A DNA stretch of 64,000 nt from Poriferisodalis sp965204195 (GTDB lineage Bacteria > Actinomycetota > Acidimicrobiia > Acidimicrobiales > Poriferisodalaceae), in contig NZ_OZ241975.1 of assembly GCF_965204195.1 (NCBI RefSeq), positions 682,001 to 746,000 of the forward strand. Direction: 5' to 3'. Positions within the stretch are counted from its first letter, which is position 1. Each line of letters starts with the position of its first letter. A program made the translations under genes and the position numbers. Under the pieces are notes generated by a model. The model saw only the letters and a list, made by a program, of their open reading frames with translations, made no database searches and was not told where the DNA came from. This document shows, piece by piece, positions 16,787-26,382 of this stretch.

Positions 16787-17308
16787 GTGGCGCGCTCGCT
16801 CGATCTCAACGTGGTGCTGACTGGCTTCATGGGGACGGGCAAGACCACCGTCGGTCGGTTGGTCGCACACGAGCTGGATTGGACGTTCATCGACACAGAT
16901 GACGTGATCGTGGCCCGGCACGGACCGATCAACGCCATCTTCGCCGAGCAGGGCGAACGTGCTTTCCGAGCACTCGAGCGGGAGGTGGCTGCCGAAGCTG
17001 CCCGCAGTCGGCAGCACGTCATCGCCACTGGCGGTCGGATGCTTCTCGACTCGGCCAATGCCGACGCGCTGACCGCCACGGGTCGCGTCTTCTGTCTCGC
17101 CGCCAGTGTCGACGAGATCCTCCGCCGCCTGAGGGCCGATGTCGATGGCCCGGTGCGGCCATTGCTTGCGGGCGACGACCCGGCCGCCGCAGTTGCCCGG
17201 CTCCTCGACGAGCGGGCCGCGGGCTACGGGCAGTTCGAGCAGGTCCACACAGCGGGCCGCTCACCGCAGGACATAGCGGCAGACATCATCAAGCGCCTCG
17301 AAGCCTGA
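16787..17308 (+). CDS. Shikimate kinase-like protein
   Basis: A 173-residue P-loop kinase of shikimate kinase size. The Walker A motif is GFMGTGKTTVGR (residues 13-24), DTDD at about 37-40 matches the shikimate-binding Asp, and ATGGR near residue 82 stands where AroK has its glycine-rich substrate loop. A lid-region Arg (RPLL) follows. The Arg after ATGG replaces the usual third Gly, so substrate use may differ. It is not in an aro cluster and is divergent from arsC. A gluconate- or unknown-substrate kinase remains possible. GTG16787 is used as start; no clear Shine-Dalgarno is seen. Confidence 0.7.
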   Translation: MARSLDLNVVLTGFMGTGKTTVGRLVAHELDWTFIDTDDVIVARHGPINAIFAEQGERAFRALEREVAAEAARSRQHVIATGGRMLLDSANADALTATGRVFCLAASVDEILRRLRADVDGPVRPLLAGDDPAAAVARLLDERAAGYGQFEQVHTAGRSPQDIAADIIKRLEA

Positions 17309-17327
17309 CCCGCGATAGCACGCTTGA

Positions 17328-17345
17328 CCGGCTGTCGAAAGCCGG
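17328..17345. terminator. Possible terminator hairpin
   Basis: CCGGCT, loop GTCGAA, then AGCCGG form a 6-bp stem between the convergent ends of the shikimate-kinase-like gene (17308) and the CoA-transferase gene (17364). There is no T-run. Confidence 0.45.
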
Positions 17346-17363
17346 CGGATCGTCAGGGGATGC

Positions 17364-18587
17364 TCAGTCGGAGGCGACGATGCCGCGCTCGGTCAAGTCG
17401 GCGATCTCGCTCTCGTCCAGGCCGAGCAGATCGCCCAGCAGGGCTGCTGTGTGCTCGCCGGCTCGTGGCGCGGGGCCGCGCACGCCCACGTCGGGCGAGT
17501 TGTGCATGCGGAACGGGGCGGCGATCGTCTCGAAGTCGCCGGCCTCTGGGTGGTGAATGGTCTCGAAGGCGCCGGTTGCGCGCACCTGCGGATCCTGCGC
17601 TGCTTGCGCCGTGTCGTTGATCGGCGCCCAGATGCAGCGGTGCTCGTCCAGCCGGGGCATCCAGTAGTCGGATGGCTGTGACTTGAGCGTGTCGTCGATG
17701 TCGGCCAGCAGTGCGCGCATCGCCCGGAATCGCTGCCGGCCGGTCTGGTAGTCGGGATTGGACAGCAGGTCCTCGCGCTCGATGGCTTTGCAGAAGCGTT
17801 CCCATGCGTCGCCGGTGTCGGGCATCGTGAAGTGCAGCCAGCGCCCGTCCGCGCACTCGAAGGCTTCGAGCATGGGCGACAGGCCGCTGTCACGAGGACG
17901 TTCGGTGTTCGGTCGACCGTCCACCAGCGAGGTGGACATGTCGATGGCGATGGTCCAGGTCGCAGTGCGCAGCAGCGACGATTCCACCACCTGGCCCTCG
18001 CCGGTGACATCCCGCGCCCGCAGCCCGGCCATGATCGCGCCGAAGAACGCCAGGCTCGTGGTGTGGTCTCCTTGGCCTGGCCGGGCGTGTGGCGGGGCGC
18101 CGCCGGGAGGCGTCGAGGCGCCGTACAAGCCCGACCGTGAGAAGAAGGCCGTCACGTCGTAGCCCGGCCGGTCGATCTCGTCTCCCACTTCGCCGTAGCC
18201 CGACAGCACGCCGATCACCAGGTCAGGCTTCAGCGCCAGCAGGTCGCCGGTGCTCAGGCCGAAGCGGTCGCGGCGCTCGGGCAGCAGGTTCATGACCACG
18301 ACATCGGAGGCCGCGACCAGGCGTCGCGCAATCGCTGAGCCGTCGGGATCCTCGAGGTTGAGCTGGATCGACTGCTTGCCCCGGTTGATGAATTGGAACG
18401 CCACGTCGGGGTTGTGAGCGCCCTCAGGCACCTTGGCCTGCTTCATCAGCCCGCGAATCGGGTCGCCGCCGATGGCTTCTACCTTGATCACCTCCGCCCC
18501 CAGGTCGGCCATGATCGCCACGGCGGACGGCGCCGCAGCGAAATTGGCGAACTCGACGACGCGGATCCCATCAAGCGGTGATGTCAT
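17364..18587 (-). CDS. CaiB/BaiF family (class III) CoA-transferase
   Basis: A 407-residue protein starting MTSPLDGIRVVEF, the usual opening of family III CoA-transferases. EVIKVEAIGGDPIRG, QLNLEDPDG and PDLVIGVLSGYG are family hallmarks, and GQGDHTTSL near residue 170 carries the catalytic Asp. It moves CoA between carboxylic acids in the cytosol; donor and acceptor are unknown. The start overlaps the stop of the upstream sucraseferredoxin-like gene by 4 bp (ATGA at 18584-18587), so the two are translationally coupled. The frame stays open upstream through that gene, but the overlap start fits the family. Confidence 0.88.
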   Translation of the reverse strand: MTSPLDGIRVVEFANFAAAPSAVAIMADLGAEVIKVEAIGGDPIRGLMKQAKVPEGAHNPDVAFQFINRGKQSIQLNLEDPDGSAIARRLVAASDVVVMNLLPERRDRFGLSTGDLLALKPDLVIGVLSGYGEVGDEIDRPGYDVTAFFSRSGLYGASTPPGGAPPHARPGQGDHTTSLAFFGAIMAGLRARDVTGEGQVVESSLLRTATWTIAIDMSTSLVDGRPNTERPRDSGLSPMLEAFECADGRWLHFTMPDTGDAWERFCKAIEREDLLSNPDYQTGRQRFRAMRALLADIDDTLKSQPSDYWMPRLDEHRCIWAPINDTAQAAQDPQVRATGAFETIHHPEAGDFETIAAPFRMHNSPDVGVRGPAPRAGEHTAALLGDLLGLDESEIADLTERGIVASD

Positions 18588-19678
18588 GTCGATGTCTCCC
18601 AGATATCGGTGACGGTGAATTCTGTCGCGGGCTTGGCGGGGAGACCGCCGAGCGCCCGGCACGCAATGGTCGGCACGGTGCGCCCGGCCTCCACCGACAC
18701 TTTCCATGCCCGCTCGGCCTCCGCCGCAACTACCTCGACGTCCCAGCCACTTCCCGCAGATCGGAAGCGGACCTCGCGAGCCATGTGCTCGAGCGGCCAG
18801 CCGACCTCTGCGAACACCGCACGCTCGGCGACCTGCGCGGGCCCGGTCGGCGCGCCCCACCATCCCCTGCAGCGTGGCGCCATGGCGGATGCGTCGGCGG
18901 TCTGGTCCAAGATCGTCGCGATCTCGCCGGCTTCGATGCTGGCCCACATGCGGCCGTCGGGCAGCGTCATCGCCGTGGGGGCGAATCGGTGGCCTCCGGT
19001 GTGGCTGACGCGGTGCACGGCGACCCGTCCGCCCGCGGTGGGCGCACCGGCGTACGGCTCGTTGACGTCGGCATCCCGGTAGGCGCGCAATACCGCTTCG
19101 AAGTCGGCCGCGAGACGTGTGCCCTCGCTGCCGCAGCACACGTCATGGCTGCCTTGGGTGCAGATCAGCACCGCCCGTTCGTTCTCGGCGTAGCCGACCG
19201 AAGCGAACGCTGCCCCGTTCGGTACCGGGTCTGCGGGCGATTGATCCCCGAGGTGGGCGAACAGCTGGCGGAGTCCGTCGCGGCCGTCGGCGTCGAAGTA
19301 GGCCGATTGCGTGCCCGCACCGGCGCGCCAGTGCAGCGCTACGGGAACCCTGTCGTGCGGACTGCGCTCGTGGGGCGGCACCACCGCGAGCACCCGGGTC
19401 AGGCCTGCGTGCAGGTCCATCATGGGCGTGAAGCCCTCGAGCAAGCCGCTCGCGAACACCGGCTTCGGCCACGGCAGCGGCGTTTCCACCAGTGCCACGG
19501 CATCAGCGGAGATTGCGGTGCCGCCGGGATCGGTGCCGATGGCGGCCGCGTGCATCGAGCAGCGCGGCGCATCATCGGCGGCAGGCAGCAGAGCCAGCAC
19601 TTCGGCCTCGAGCGGTGGCAGGTTTGGCAGGGTCGGCTGCGCCAGTCGGGACCCTGTTCCCTCCGGTGCCGCTGCCAT
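18584..19678 (-). CDS. Sucraseferredoxin-like (thioredoxin-like [2Fe-2S]) family protein
   Basis: A 364-residue protein. The central part has CTQGSHDVCCGSEG (three cysteines plus His) and later HTGGHRFAPTAMTLP. These two motifs define the sucraseferredoxin-like family, whose thioredoxin-like fold is predicted to bind a [2Fe-2S] cluster. The N-terminal third contains a single Cys in APRCSMHA. The C-terminal ~100 residues form a separate module of mixed strands. Biological role is unknown; an electron-transfer function is inferred. It is upstream of and coupled to the CoA-transferase gene. ATG19678 is taken because it is the family-like start; further upstream sequence has no supporting features. 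Confidence 0.72.
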   Translation of the reverse strand: MAAAPEGTGSRLAQPTLPNLPPLEAEVLALLPAADDAPRCSMHAAAIGTDPGGTAISADAVALVETPLPWPKPVFASGLLEGFTPMMDLHAGLTRVLAVVPPHERSPHDRVPVALHWRAGAGTQSAYFDADGRDGLRQLFAHLGDQSPADPVPNGAAFASVGYAENERAVLICTQGSHDVCCGSEGTRLAADFEAVLRAYRDADVNEPYAGAPTAGGRVAVHRVSHTGGHRFAPTAMTLPDGRMWASIEAGEIATILDQTADASAMAPRCRGWWGAPTGPAQVAERAVFAEVGWPLEHMAREVRFRSAGSGWDVEVVAAEAERAWKVSVEAGRTVPTIACRALGGLPAKPATEFTVTDIWETST

Positions 19679-19811
19679 CGGGCCAGCATAGGAAGCCGTT
19701 CTGGCCGGGGCCCGATGAACCCGGCGCCGAGCGGTCGCATCCCGAATCGTTGAGAGAGGTTCACCATGGCGCTGCTCAAGCGTTGTTCGGGCTCGCGGTA
19801 GGTTCGGGTAC

Positions 19812-21395
19812 GTGCCGTGGTGGCTGTGGTTGTTGATCAGCATCGGGGTCTTTCTTGCACTCGTGTTCATTCACGACAGCATCCAGAAACGGCACTCGAT
19901 CCTGCGCACGTACCCGGTCATCGGTCATCTCCGTTTCCTGCTGGAGAAGATCGGCCCCGAGCTGCGGCAGTACATCGTGGCTCACAACGAGGAGGAGCGG
20001 CCGTTCAACCGGGACGAGCGACGCTGGGTGTACTCGACCGCCAAAGAGCAGAACACGTACTTCGGCTTCGGCACCGATGACGAGATCGACAAGCCGGGTC
20101 ACATCACGTTCCGTCACAGTCCTTTCCCGCTGGGCCGCACCGTGCCGGTTGATGCCCCGCTGCCGTGCGGCAAGGTCATGGGCGCATGGAGCAACCGGGC
20201 CAACGCATTCCGACCCGCTTCGATCGTGAACGTCTCGGCGATGAGCTTCGGATCGTTGTCGGGCACGGCGATCGAAGCGCTCAACCGCGGGGCGAAGATG
20301 GCCGGCTGCATGCACAACACGGGCGAGGGCGGCATCTCGAAGTACCACCGCAGCGGCGGCGACCTGGTCTTCCAGATGGGAACCGGCTACTTCGGGTGCA
20401 GGAACCTCGATGGCACTTTCTCGATGGACCGCTTGCTGGAGACGATCGACAGCGCGCCGGTTCGCTCCATCGAAGTGAAGCTATCCCAGGGAGCCAAGCC
20501 CGGTGTCGGGGGATTGCTGCCTGCGGCAAAGGTGAGCCCCGAGATCGCAGAGGCGCGCGGCGTCCCGGTCGGCAAGGACGTGGTGAGCCCCAGCCGCCAT
20601 TCCGCATTCGGCAGCGTCGCCGAGCTGGTGGACTTCGTAGAGGAAGTGGCCGCTGCGACTGGTCTGCCGGTGGGCATCAAGTCAGCGGTAGGCCAAGAGG
20701 CGTTCTGGACCGAGTTGGCCCAGCACATGGCCGAGACTCGCAGGGGACCGGATTTCGTGACGGTGGACGGTGCCGAGGGCGGTACCGGTGCTGGGCCGCT
20801 GGTGTTCACCGATCACGTGGCACTGCCGTTCTGGCGGGCGTTCGGAGTCGTGCACCGCGCCTTCGGCGAGGCTGGCCTGACCGACGAGATCGTGATGATC
20901 GGCTCGGCCAAGCTCGGCTTTCCGGCCCCGTCAGCGCTGGCGTTCAACATCGGCGTGGACATGATCGGCGTGGCCCGTGAGCCGATGATGGCCATTGGCT
21001 GCATCCAAGCGCAGCGCTGCCACACCGACCATTGCCCCACCGGCGTGGCAACGCAGAATAAGTGGCTCTCCCGCGGCCTCGACCCGACGCTGAAGAGCGT
21101 GCGGCTCGCGAACTATGTCGTGGGCCTGCGCAAGGAACTGTTCCGACTGGCCGATGCATGCGGAGTGCCCCACCCGGGACTCATCGGAGGCGACAACGTC
21201 AACGTGGTGAGCCCCTTCGGCGACCTCATCCCGGCGCATCATGCATTCGGCGTGACCCCGGAGCGCACGCACAGCCCAGCCCGCATCGCCGGCCTGCTGG
21301 AGGCCGTGAACGCACGGGCGGCCAAGGACGCACAAACCGACGCCGAAGCGCTGGCAAACTCTCTCGCATCGGAATCGTCAGCAGGCGCTGCCTAG
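19812..21395 (+). CDS. FMN-binding glutamate synthase-like (GltB domain) membrane-anchored protein
   Basis: A 527-residue protein with an N-terminal transmembrane helix (residues 2-21, WWLWLLISIGVFLALVFI). It is followed by a glutamate synthase central/FMN TIM barrel: SAMSFGSLSGTAIEALNRGA, GEGGISKYHR, SIEVKLSQGAKPGVGG, and a cysteine cluster CIQAQRCHTDHCPTG for an iron-sulfur cluster. It lacks the glutaminase domain of full GltB. Relatives are described as FMN-binding glutamate synthase family proteins, with no firmly assigned reaction; methylamine-glutamate metabolism has been suggested for some. It is divergent from the sucraseferredoxin-like gene. Start GTG19812 precedes the hydrophobic helix directly. 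Confidence 0.8.
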   Translation: MPWWLWLLISIGVFLALVFIHDSIQKRHSILRTYPVIGHLRFLLEKIGPELRQYIVAHNEEERPFNRDERRWVYSTAKEQNTYFGFGTDDEIDKPGHITFRHSPFPLGRTVPVDAPLPCGKVMGAWSNRANAFRPASIVNVSAMSFGSLSGTAIEALNRGAKMAGCMHNTGEGGISKYHRSGGDLVFQMGTGYFGCRNLDGTFSMDRLLETIDSAPVRSIEVKLSQGAKPGVGGLLPAAKVSPEIAEARGVPVGKDVVSPSRHSAFGSVAELVDFVEEVAAATGLPVGIKSAVGQEAFWTELAQHMAETRRGPDFVTVDGAEGGTGAGPLVFTDHVALPFWRAFGVVHRAFGEAGLTDEIVMIGSAKLGFPAPSALAFNIGVDMIGVAREPMMAIGCIQAQRCHTDHCPTGVATQNKWLSRGLDPTLKSVRLANYVVGLRKELFRLADACGVPHPGLIGGDNVNVVSPFGDLIPAHHAFGVTPERTHSPARIAGLLEAVNARAAKDAQTDAEALANSLASESSAGAA

Positions 21396-21432
21396 CCGCA
21401 GCCAGCCCCGCCATTCGCGTCGAGGAGGAGCC

Positions 21433-22284
21433 ATGAGCCGCCCCTATGGCCACCCGATTCAGGCCAGTTCGCATGCCGCCGAGCGCATTACCGACGAGCA
21501 CAAGGCGGTGTTCGCCGCAGACGGCGTGGTGAAGGTGACCCATGCGGTGTCGGACGGGTGGGTCGAACGGGTGCTCAACGTGGCCGACCAGCAGCTGCGC
21601 GAGCCCGGCAAATGGGTGTCAGACACGAATCCGGGAGCGTCGGAGAATCGTCTGTTCACGAGCCGGTACCGGTGGGAGATCGATCCGGTCATCGGCGATT
21701 TCGTTTTTGGCTCCGGCATGGCGCAGATGGCCGCGGCGCTGATGGGCTCGGATACCGCCCGCTTCTACTTCGACCACCTGCTCATCAAGGAACCGCGGAC
21801 AGCCAACCCCACCCCGTGGCACCAGGACATCCCGTACTGGCCCTTCTTGGGCAAGCAGATCTGCTCTGCGTGGGTGGCGATGACGCCCGTGACCGTGGCA
21901 GAGAGCTCGCTCGAGTTCGTGCGAGGTTCGCACAGCTGGGACGCCTACTACGCACCCGAGTCTTTCGACGGCAAGAAGGGCTTCATGGCCGACTTCGAAG
22001 GCGAGAAGATGCCCGACGTCGAGGCTGACCGGGCCGCGTACGACATCATCGGGTTCGACGTCGAGCCCGGCGATGCGCTGTTCTTCTCATCGTGGATCGT
22101 CCACGGCTCGCCGGGCAATGCCGGCGATCACCGGCGCGTCGCACTGTCGACCCGCTGGCTGGGCGACGACGCCGTGTGGTACCCCCATCCCGGGTGCGAT
22201 CCCATCGTGGGCGACGATGACACCACATCAGTCGCCGGCGAGTATCCCGCCGACAACGACAAGTTCCCGCTCGTCGCTGCGTAG
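21433..22284 (+). CDS. Phytanoyl-CoA dioxygenase (PhyH) family protein
   Basis: A 283-residue Fe(II)/2-oxoglutarate oxygenase. The facial triad is visible as WHQDIPYW (His-x-Asp) and, later, SSWIVHGSPGN (distal His), with a downstream Arg in HRRVALSTRW for 2-oxoglutarate. A GAGGAGG element 5 bp before ATG21433 is a strong ribosome binding site. It hydroxylates a small carboxylate, amine or lipid; the substrate is undetermined. It follows the GltB-like gene by 37 bp in the same direction and is probably in that operon. A hairpin terminator follows. Confidence 0.87.
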   Translation: MSRPYGHPIQASSHAAERITDEHKAVFAADGVVKVTHAVSDGWVERVLNVADQQLREPGKWVSDTNPGASENRLFTSRYRWEIDPVIGDFVFGSGMAQMAAALMGSDTARFYFDHLLIKEPRTANPTPWHQDIPYWPFLGKQICSAWVAMTPVTVAESSLEFVRGSHSWDAYYAPESFDGKKGFMADFEGEKMPDVEADRAAYDIIGFDVEPGDALFFSSWIVHGSPGNAGDHRRVALSTRWLGDDAVWYPHPGCDPIVGDDDTTSVAGEYPADNDKFPLVAA

Positions 22285-22288
22285 CGCT

Positions 22289-22309
22289 CCCGCGGCTCAG
22301 AGCCGCGGG
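22289..22309. terminator. Bidirectional terminator hairpin
   Basis: CCCGCGGCT, loop CAG, AGCCGCGGG form a perfect 9-bp stem. It sits between the PhyH gene (stop 22284) and the convergent pnkp gene, whose stop codon at 22297 lies inside the loop region. It can terminate both transcripts. Confidence 0.65.
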
Positions 22310-24840
22310 TCGACCGGCTCGCTCTCGAGCGCGAGCACGGCAAAAGCGCACTGGTGAACCCGGGACAGGTGCTCGTTGGCCACGAACCGCTCGAGGGCTT
22401 CGATGCCGAGTGCGAATTCCCGCCGTGCCAGCGACGACTTGCGCTTGAGCGATCGCTGGCGGAGTCGCTGCAGGTTCTCCGGCGCGAGGTATTCGGCTCC
22501 ATAGATGAGGCGGAGATATTCCCGGCCGCGGCACTTGACGCCCGGCTGCACGAGGCCCTTGTCGTTGACCGTGACGGGATCGGCGGGCTTGGCCACCATG
22601 CCCTCGCCACCGCGCTCGGTCATCGAATGCCACCAATCGGTCGCATCGGCAATCGACGCATCGTCGTCCGTTTTGACGTAATGGCGATCAGTGCGGCGGA
22701 GCAGATCGGGGGCCTGGGCAATCAGCGCGTCGATCTCTTCGAGGTGCCACGCATGCGGCCGACGACCGAGGACCTCAGAGTCGGCGGCCAGGATCTGGAA
22801 CGGGGCGATCTCGACGCCGTCGATGCCGTCGGTGTCCCAGCAGTACTGCCGGTATGCGTCGATGAACGACCCGAGGTGGGATGCCCGCTCATCGGTACGG
22901 GCTGATAGCTCGTCGAGCATCACGTCTCGCTCGGCGGCGTCGGCGATCAGCTTGCTCGCCGTGCTCAGGGCGGCAGTGCCTGCGGCTCCCGTTGCGGCGT
23001 ACAGGTCTCGGATCAGCTCGACACCCTTCGCCGACCAGGGCAGCAGCTCGGCGTCGAGCAGGAGCCAATCGGTCCCGAGGCGATCCCACAGCCCGGTGCT
23101 TTCGGCCGCAGCACGCAGTTGTGCGAGCAGTGATGCTGTCGCTGCGGGCTCGGCGAAGAACGCCCGTCCCGTACGGGTCACGATGACTCCGGCAGCCTGG
23201 TTGGCGATGCCGAACCGGGCCTCGGCGGCATCCGCGTCGCGTGCCATCACCACCACAGCCCGCGAGCCCATGTGCTTCTCCTGGCACACGACCTCACGCA
23301 CGCCGGCACGCCGGAAGTAGGCGAAGGCCTCGTCAGGATGCTCCAGGTAGCCGTCGCGAGTGCTTGTGGCTACTGGCGCCATTGTGGGCGGGAGATAGGG
23401 GAGCCAGCGGGGATCGACGGCGAAGCGGCTCATGACCTCGAGGGCCGCGCTCGACTGCTCAGCTTCGATGGTGAGGCGGCCTGCGAGCGACGTGTCCACG
23501 ACGAGCTTGCCTTCCACATCGCTGATGTCAAGCGAGGCGTGCGCCCGATCGCCGACAGGAGGCTCGGCCTTGAGCGGCCGGATGGGCTCGTAATGCACCT
23601 CAGCCGCCCGCACCGACACCAAGTCGCGCTCGGGCCAGCGCAGCGCGGTCAGCTCGCCGCCGAAGACTGCGCCGGTGTCGACGCAGATCGTGTTGTTGAC
23701 CCATTCCGCGGCAATCACCGGCGTGTGGCCGTACACCACGGCGGCGTCGCCCCGATAGTCGGCGGCCCACGGGTAGCGGACAGGCAAGCCGTACTCGTCG
23801 CTCTCGCCGTCGGTGTCGCCGAAGAGCGCGATGTCACGCACCCGAGCCGACGCCCGTCCGTGGTATCGCTCGGGAAGGCCCGCATGGGCGACCACCAAGC
23901 GGCCGCCGTCGAGCACGTAGTGGCTGATGAGTCCGTCGATGAAGGAGGCAACCTGATCGCGGAAGGCGGCACTGCGCTGTTCGAGCTGAGCGAGCGACTC
24001 GGCCAGTCCGTGCGTCATCTGCACTTGGCGTCCCGCCAACGCTCGTCCCAGCTTGTTCTCGTGATTGCCTGCGATGCAGAGCGCGCTGCCGTTCTCGACC
24101 ATCGACATCGCCACCTCGAGCACCTCGGCGACGCCTGGTCCACGATCGACGAGGTCGCCCACGAACACCGCCCGCCGATTGTCGGGGTGCGCGATCGGTC
24201 GAGCGGTGACGTCGTAGCCCAAGCGATCGAGCAGCTCGATGAGCTCGGTGTGACAGCCATGAACGTCGCCGATGATGTCGAATGGCCCGGCGTCGTCCCG
24301 GCGGTCGCACCAGAGCTTGGTGCGACCGATGCGCACGGAGTCCAGCTCGTCGCCGGAGCCGATCGTGTAGACCCGGCCGAAACCTTCCTTGCGCAGACGC
24401 CGAGCATTGCGGCGCAGCGTCTCGTGCTGGCGCTTGATGGCATGGCGTGGCGTCTGCCGGTCCCGGCGAGCGTTGTTTCGCTCGACGCACAGCGCCAGCG
24501 GCAGGTCGAAGACAATGGCCGTGACCATCAGGTCGGCCCGGCGCGCCAACTCCACCAGCGACTTGCGGTCGGGTGCCTTAGTATTGGTGGCGTCGACCAC
24601 GGTGAGGCGTCCGATTTCGAGCCGCTTGCGCACGATGGTGTGCAGCAGGTCGAAGGCCTCCGCAGTGACCGTCTGGTCAGTCTCGTCGTCGCCCACCATG
24701 GCCCGGCACTGATCGCTCGACACGACCTCGGTGGCAGCGAAGTGCCGCCGGGCGAAGGTGGACTTGCCCGAACCCGACGCACCGCACAGCACGACCAGCC
24801 CCGGTTCGGCGATCTCGATCTCGGTCAGCACTGGCCTCAT
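22297..24840 (-). CDS. pnkp: Bacterial polynucleotide kinase-phosphatase-ligase Pnkp (RNA repair)
   Basis: An 847-residue three-domain protein. The N-terminal kinase has GASGSGKSTFARRHF (about 20-34). The central metallophosphoesterase has GDVHGCHTE, GDLVDRGPG, GNHENK and YGHTPV. The C-terminal ligase/adenylyltransferase has EKHMGSRAVV, with the Lys of KHMG as the likely nucleotide acceptor. Together with Hen1 (gene immediately upstream), known Pnkp heals and seals cleaved tRNAs: the kinase phosphorylates the 5'-OH, the phosphatase removes the 2',3'-cyclic phosphate, and the ligase joins after Hen1 methylation. ATG24840 lies 10 bp after the hen1 stop, so the two form an operon. The length matches characterised members. 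Confidence 0.93.
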   Translation of the reverse strand: MRPVLTEIEIAEPGLVVLCGASGSGKSTFARRHFAATEVVSSDQCRAMVGDDETDQTVTAEAFDLLHTIVRKRLEIGRLTVVDATNTKAPDRKSLVELARRADLMVTAIVFDLPLALCVERNNARRDRQTPRHAIKRQHETLRRNARRLRKEGFGRVYTIGSGDELDSVRIGRTKLWCDRRDDAGPFDIIGDVHGCHTELIELLDRLGYDVTARPIAHPDNRRAVFVGDLVDRGPGVAEVLEVAMSMVENGSALCIAGNHENKLGRALAGRQVQMTHGLAESLAQLEQRSAAFRDQVASFIDGLISHYVLDGGRLVVAHAGLPERYHGRASARVRDIALFGDTDGESDEYGLPVRYPWAADYRGDAAVVYGHTPVIAAEWVNNTICVDTGAVFGGELTALRWPERDLVSVRAAEVHYEPIRPLKAEPPVGDRAHASLDISDVEGKLVVDTSLAGRLTIEAEQSSAALEVMSRFAVDPRWLPYLPPTMAPVATSTRDGYLEHPDEAFAYFRRAGVREVVCQEKHMGSRAVVVMARDADAAEARFGIANQAAGVIVTRTGRAFFAEPAATASLLAQLRAAAESTGLWDRLGTDWLLLDAELLPWSAKGVELIRDLYAATGAAGTAALSTASKLIADAAERDVMLDELSARTDERASHLGSFIDAYRQYCWDTDGIDGVEIAPFQILAADSEVLGRRPHAWHLEEIDALIAQAPDLLRRTDRHYVKTDDDASIADATDWWHSMTERGGEGMVAKPADPVTVNDKGLVQPGVKCRGREYLRLIYGAEYLAPENLQRLRQRSLKRKSSLARREFALGIEALERFVANEHLSRVHQCAFAVLALESEPVDPRL

Positions 24841-24850
24841 CGGACGCTGC

Positions 24851-26254
24851 TCATGCTGCCCGGCGGAAGACCGCCATCTGGGTCGGCGGCCCGCACTCGG
24901 GATCCTCAGGTCCGATGCCGCTGATGTCGCAGCCGTAGCCGTATTCGGCCCCGACGCCGTGCGCCCACGCTGCAAATTCGTCGCGCGTCCACTCGAATCG
25001 GTGGTCGCCGTGACGCAGTCCGGTCGGGCCCAAGTACTCGAAGTTGACGTTGTATTCGCGGTTGGGCGTCGTCAACACCACCGCCGATGGGCCGGCGTGG
25101 CCGAACACGACATCGGCAAACACGTCGAGACGCTCGGGGTCGACGTGCTCGACAACTTCCACCAGCGTGGCGACATCGAAGCTGCGCAGGCGCGCATCGG
25201 TATAGGTGAGGGAGCCCTGCAGCAGCGAGATTCGCTCGCGGCGACGTTCGGACATCTCGCCGAGTCCGAGGCGTCGCCCCGCGCGCTCGAGTGCCCCGAT
25301 GGAGGTGTCCATGCCGAGTACTTCAGTTACAGCGGGTTCGTCAATGAGCCGCTGCAACAGCCGTCCCTCACCGCATCCCAGGTCGGCGACCCGCCCCGCG
25401 CCCACGTTCCGCACGGCGTCCATGACTGCATCCAATCGCGACTCCCGCAGGTTCATCTGGCGCTCGTTCGCCTGCTCCGCGTCGTCATTTCGCTGGTCGG
25501 CCCGATCAACATCCTCGCCGGCTTCGGCGAGACGCGTCAGTGCTTCGCGGGCGAGCGTGCCAAAGCGCAGGTAGCGCCGAGTGATCATTTCCGACTCGGG
25601 GTGCGCGGCCAGCCACTCGCCTCCCCGCCGCATCAGCTTGTCGACTTCGTCGGGCCCGATCCAATAGTGCTTGCGGTCGTCAAGCACCGGCAGCATGACG
25701 TAGAGATGCTCCAGAGTGCGGCGGATGGTGTGCTGACCCGTCAACCCGACCGACAGATACCGGCTGTCTCCCCAAGTCTCGAACTCCGTGTCGAGGGGAA
25801 TGGCCGCGCTCTCGACGTCGTAGCCCAGCGGCTCGAACAGCCGTCGAAGCAGTTCCGCACCTCCCCGCACTCCGAGTACCGGCAGCTCGACTTCAAGATC
25901 AAGGGGCCGATCGACAAGTTCGGGCCGGGCCTCGCATGTGCCGGCGAGCGCCGTGCGGAACAGCCGGCCGATGGCCACGCTCAGCATCGATGATGCCGCA
26001 TATGGCCGATCGTTCACGTAGGGCTCGAGTCCTCCGAGATGCAGCGGCCGCCGTCCTGGACGGCGCTGAGACACAGCGAACGAGTCGACCTCCACGAACA
26101 ACGTGGCCGTGCAGCGATCCGGTGCCGCCTGGGGGTAGAAGACATGGGCGCGCCCAAATCCGACGTCGACAGATCGCACCCGATTGGGATGCTTGTGCAG
26201 CAGGTATCCCAAGTCGGTCGCATCCGGTGTTGTCGACGTCAGCGAGACGAGCAT
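24851..26254 (-). CDS. hen1: Hen1 3'-terminal RNA 2'-O-methyltransferase (RNA repair)
   Basis: A 467-residue protein. The N-terminal ~240 residues are the Hen1 N-terminal domain, which stimulates the Pnkp ligase. The C-terminal methyltransferase has VADLGCGEGRLL (AdoMet) and the metal-binding set TLVEVVEHVD and RHGDHRFEW, which coordinates Mn2+ at the 3' end of the RNA. The enzyme marks the 2'-OH at the repair junction so the same ribotoxin cannot cut again. It is the first gene of the hen1-pnkp operon. ATG26254 starts the family-like MLVSLTSTT; the frame is open for 23 more codons upstream without support. The region upstream holds AGTAGT repeats that may control it. Confidence 0.93.
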   Translation of the reverse strand: MLVSLTSTTPDATDLGYLLHKHPNRVRSVDVGFGRAHVFYPQAAPDRCTATLFVEVDSFAVSQRRPGRRPLHLGGLEPYVNDRPYAASSMLSVAIGRLFRTALAGTCEARPELVDRPLDLEVELPVLGVRGGAELLRRLFEPLGYDVESAAIPLDTEFETWGDSRYLSVGLTGQHTIRRTLEHLYVMLPVLDDRKHYWIGPDEVDKLMRRGGEWLAAHPESEMITRRYLRFGTLAREALTRLAEAGEDVDRADQRNDDAEQANERQMNLRESRLDAVMDAVRNVGAGRVADLGCGEGRLLQRLIDEPAVTEVLGMDTSIGALERAGRRLGLGEMSERRRERISLLQGSLTYTDARLRSFDVATLVEVVEHVDPERLDVFADVVFGHAGPSAVVLTTPNREYNVNFEYLGPTGLRHGDHRFEWTRDEFAAWAHGVGAEYGYGCDISGIGPEDPECGPPTQMAVFRRAA

Positions 26255-26382
26255 GAAGCACCCATTCAATCGGCACGGCGACGTGCCGGTCCACAGGATT
26301 TCGGACGCCCTTCGGCCCGGCACGGCCCGATGGCGAGCGATATCCCCTCGTCGCCGCGTAGCGCAGCTGCCGCCCGACGAGT

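Noticed and set aside
16787..17308. Firm naming as aroK
   Set aside because: The glycine-rich loop reads ATGGR instead of the normal triple glycine and there is no aro gene context, so only a shikimate-kinase-like call is made.
22354..24924. Plus-strand open frames (up to 550 codons) over the pnkp gene
   Set aside because: They are antisense shadows of a gene with clear kinase, phosphatase and ligase motifs.
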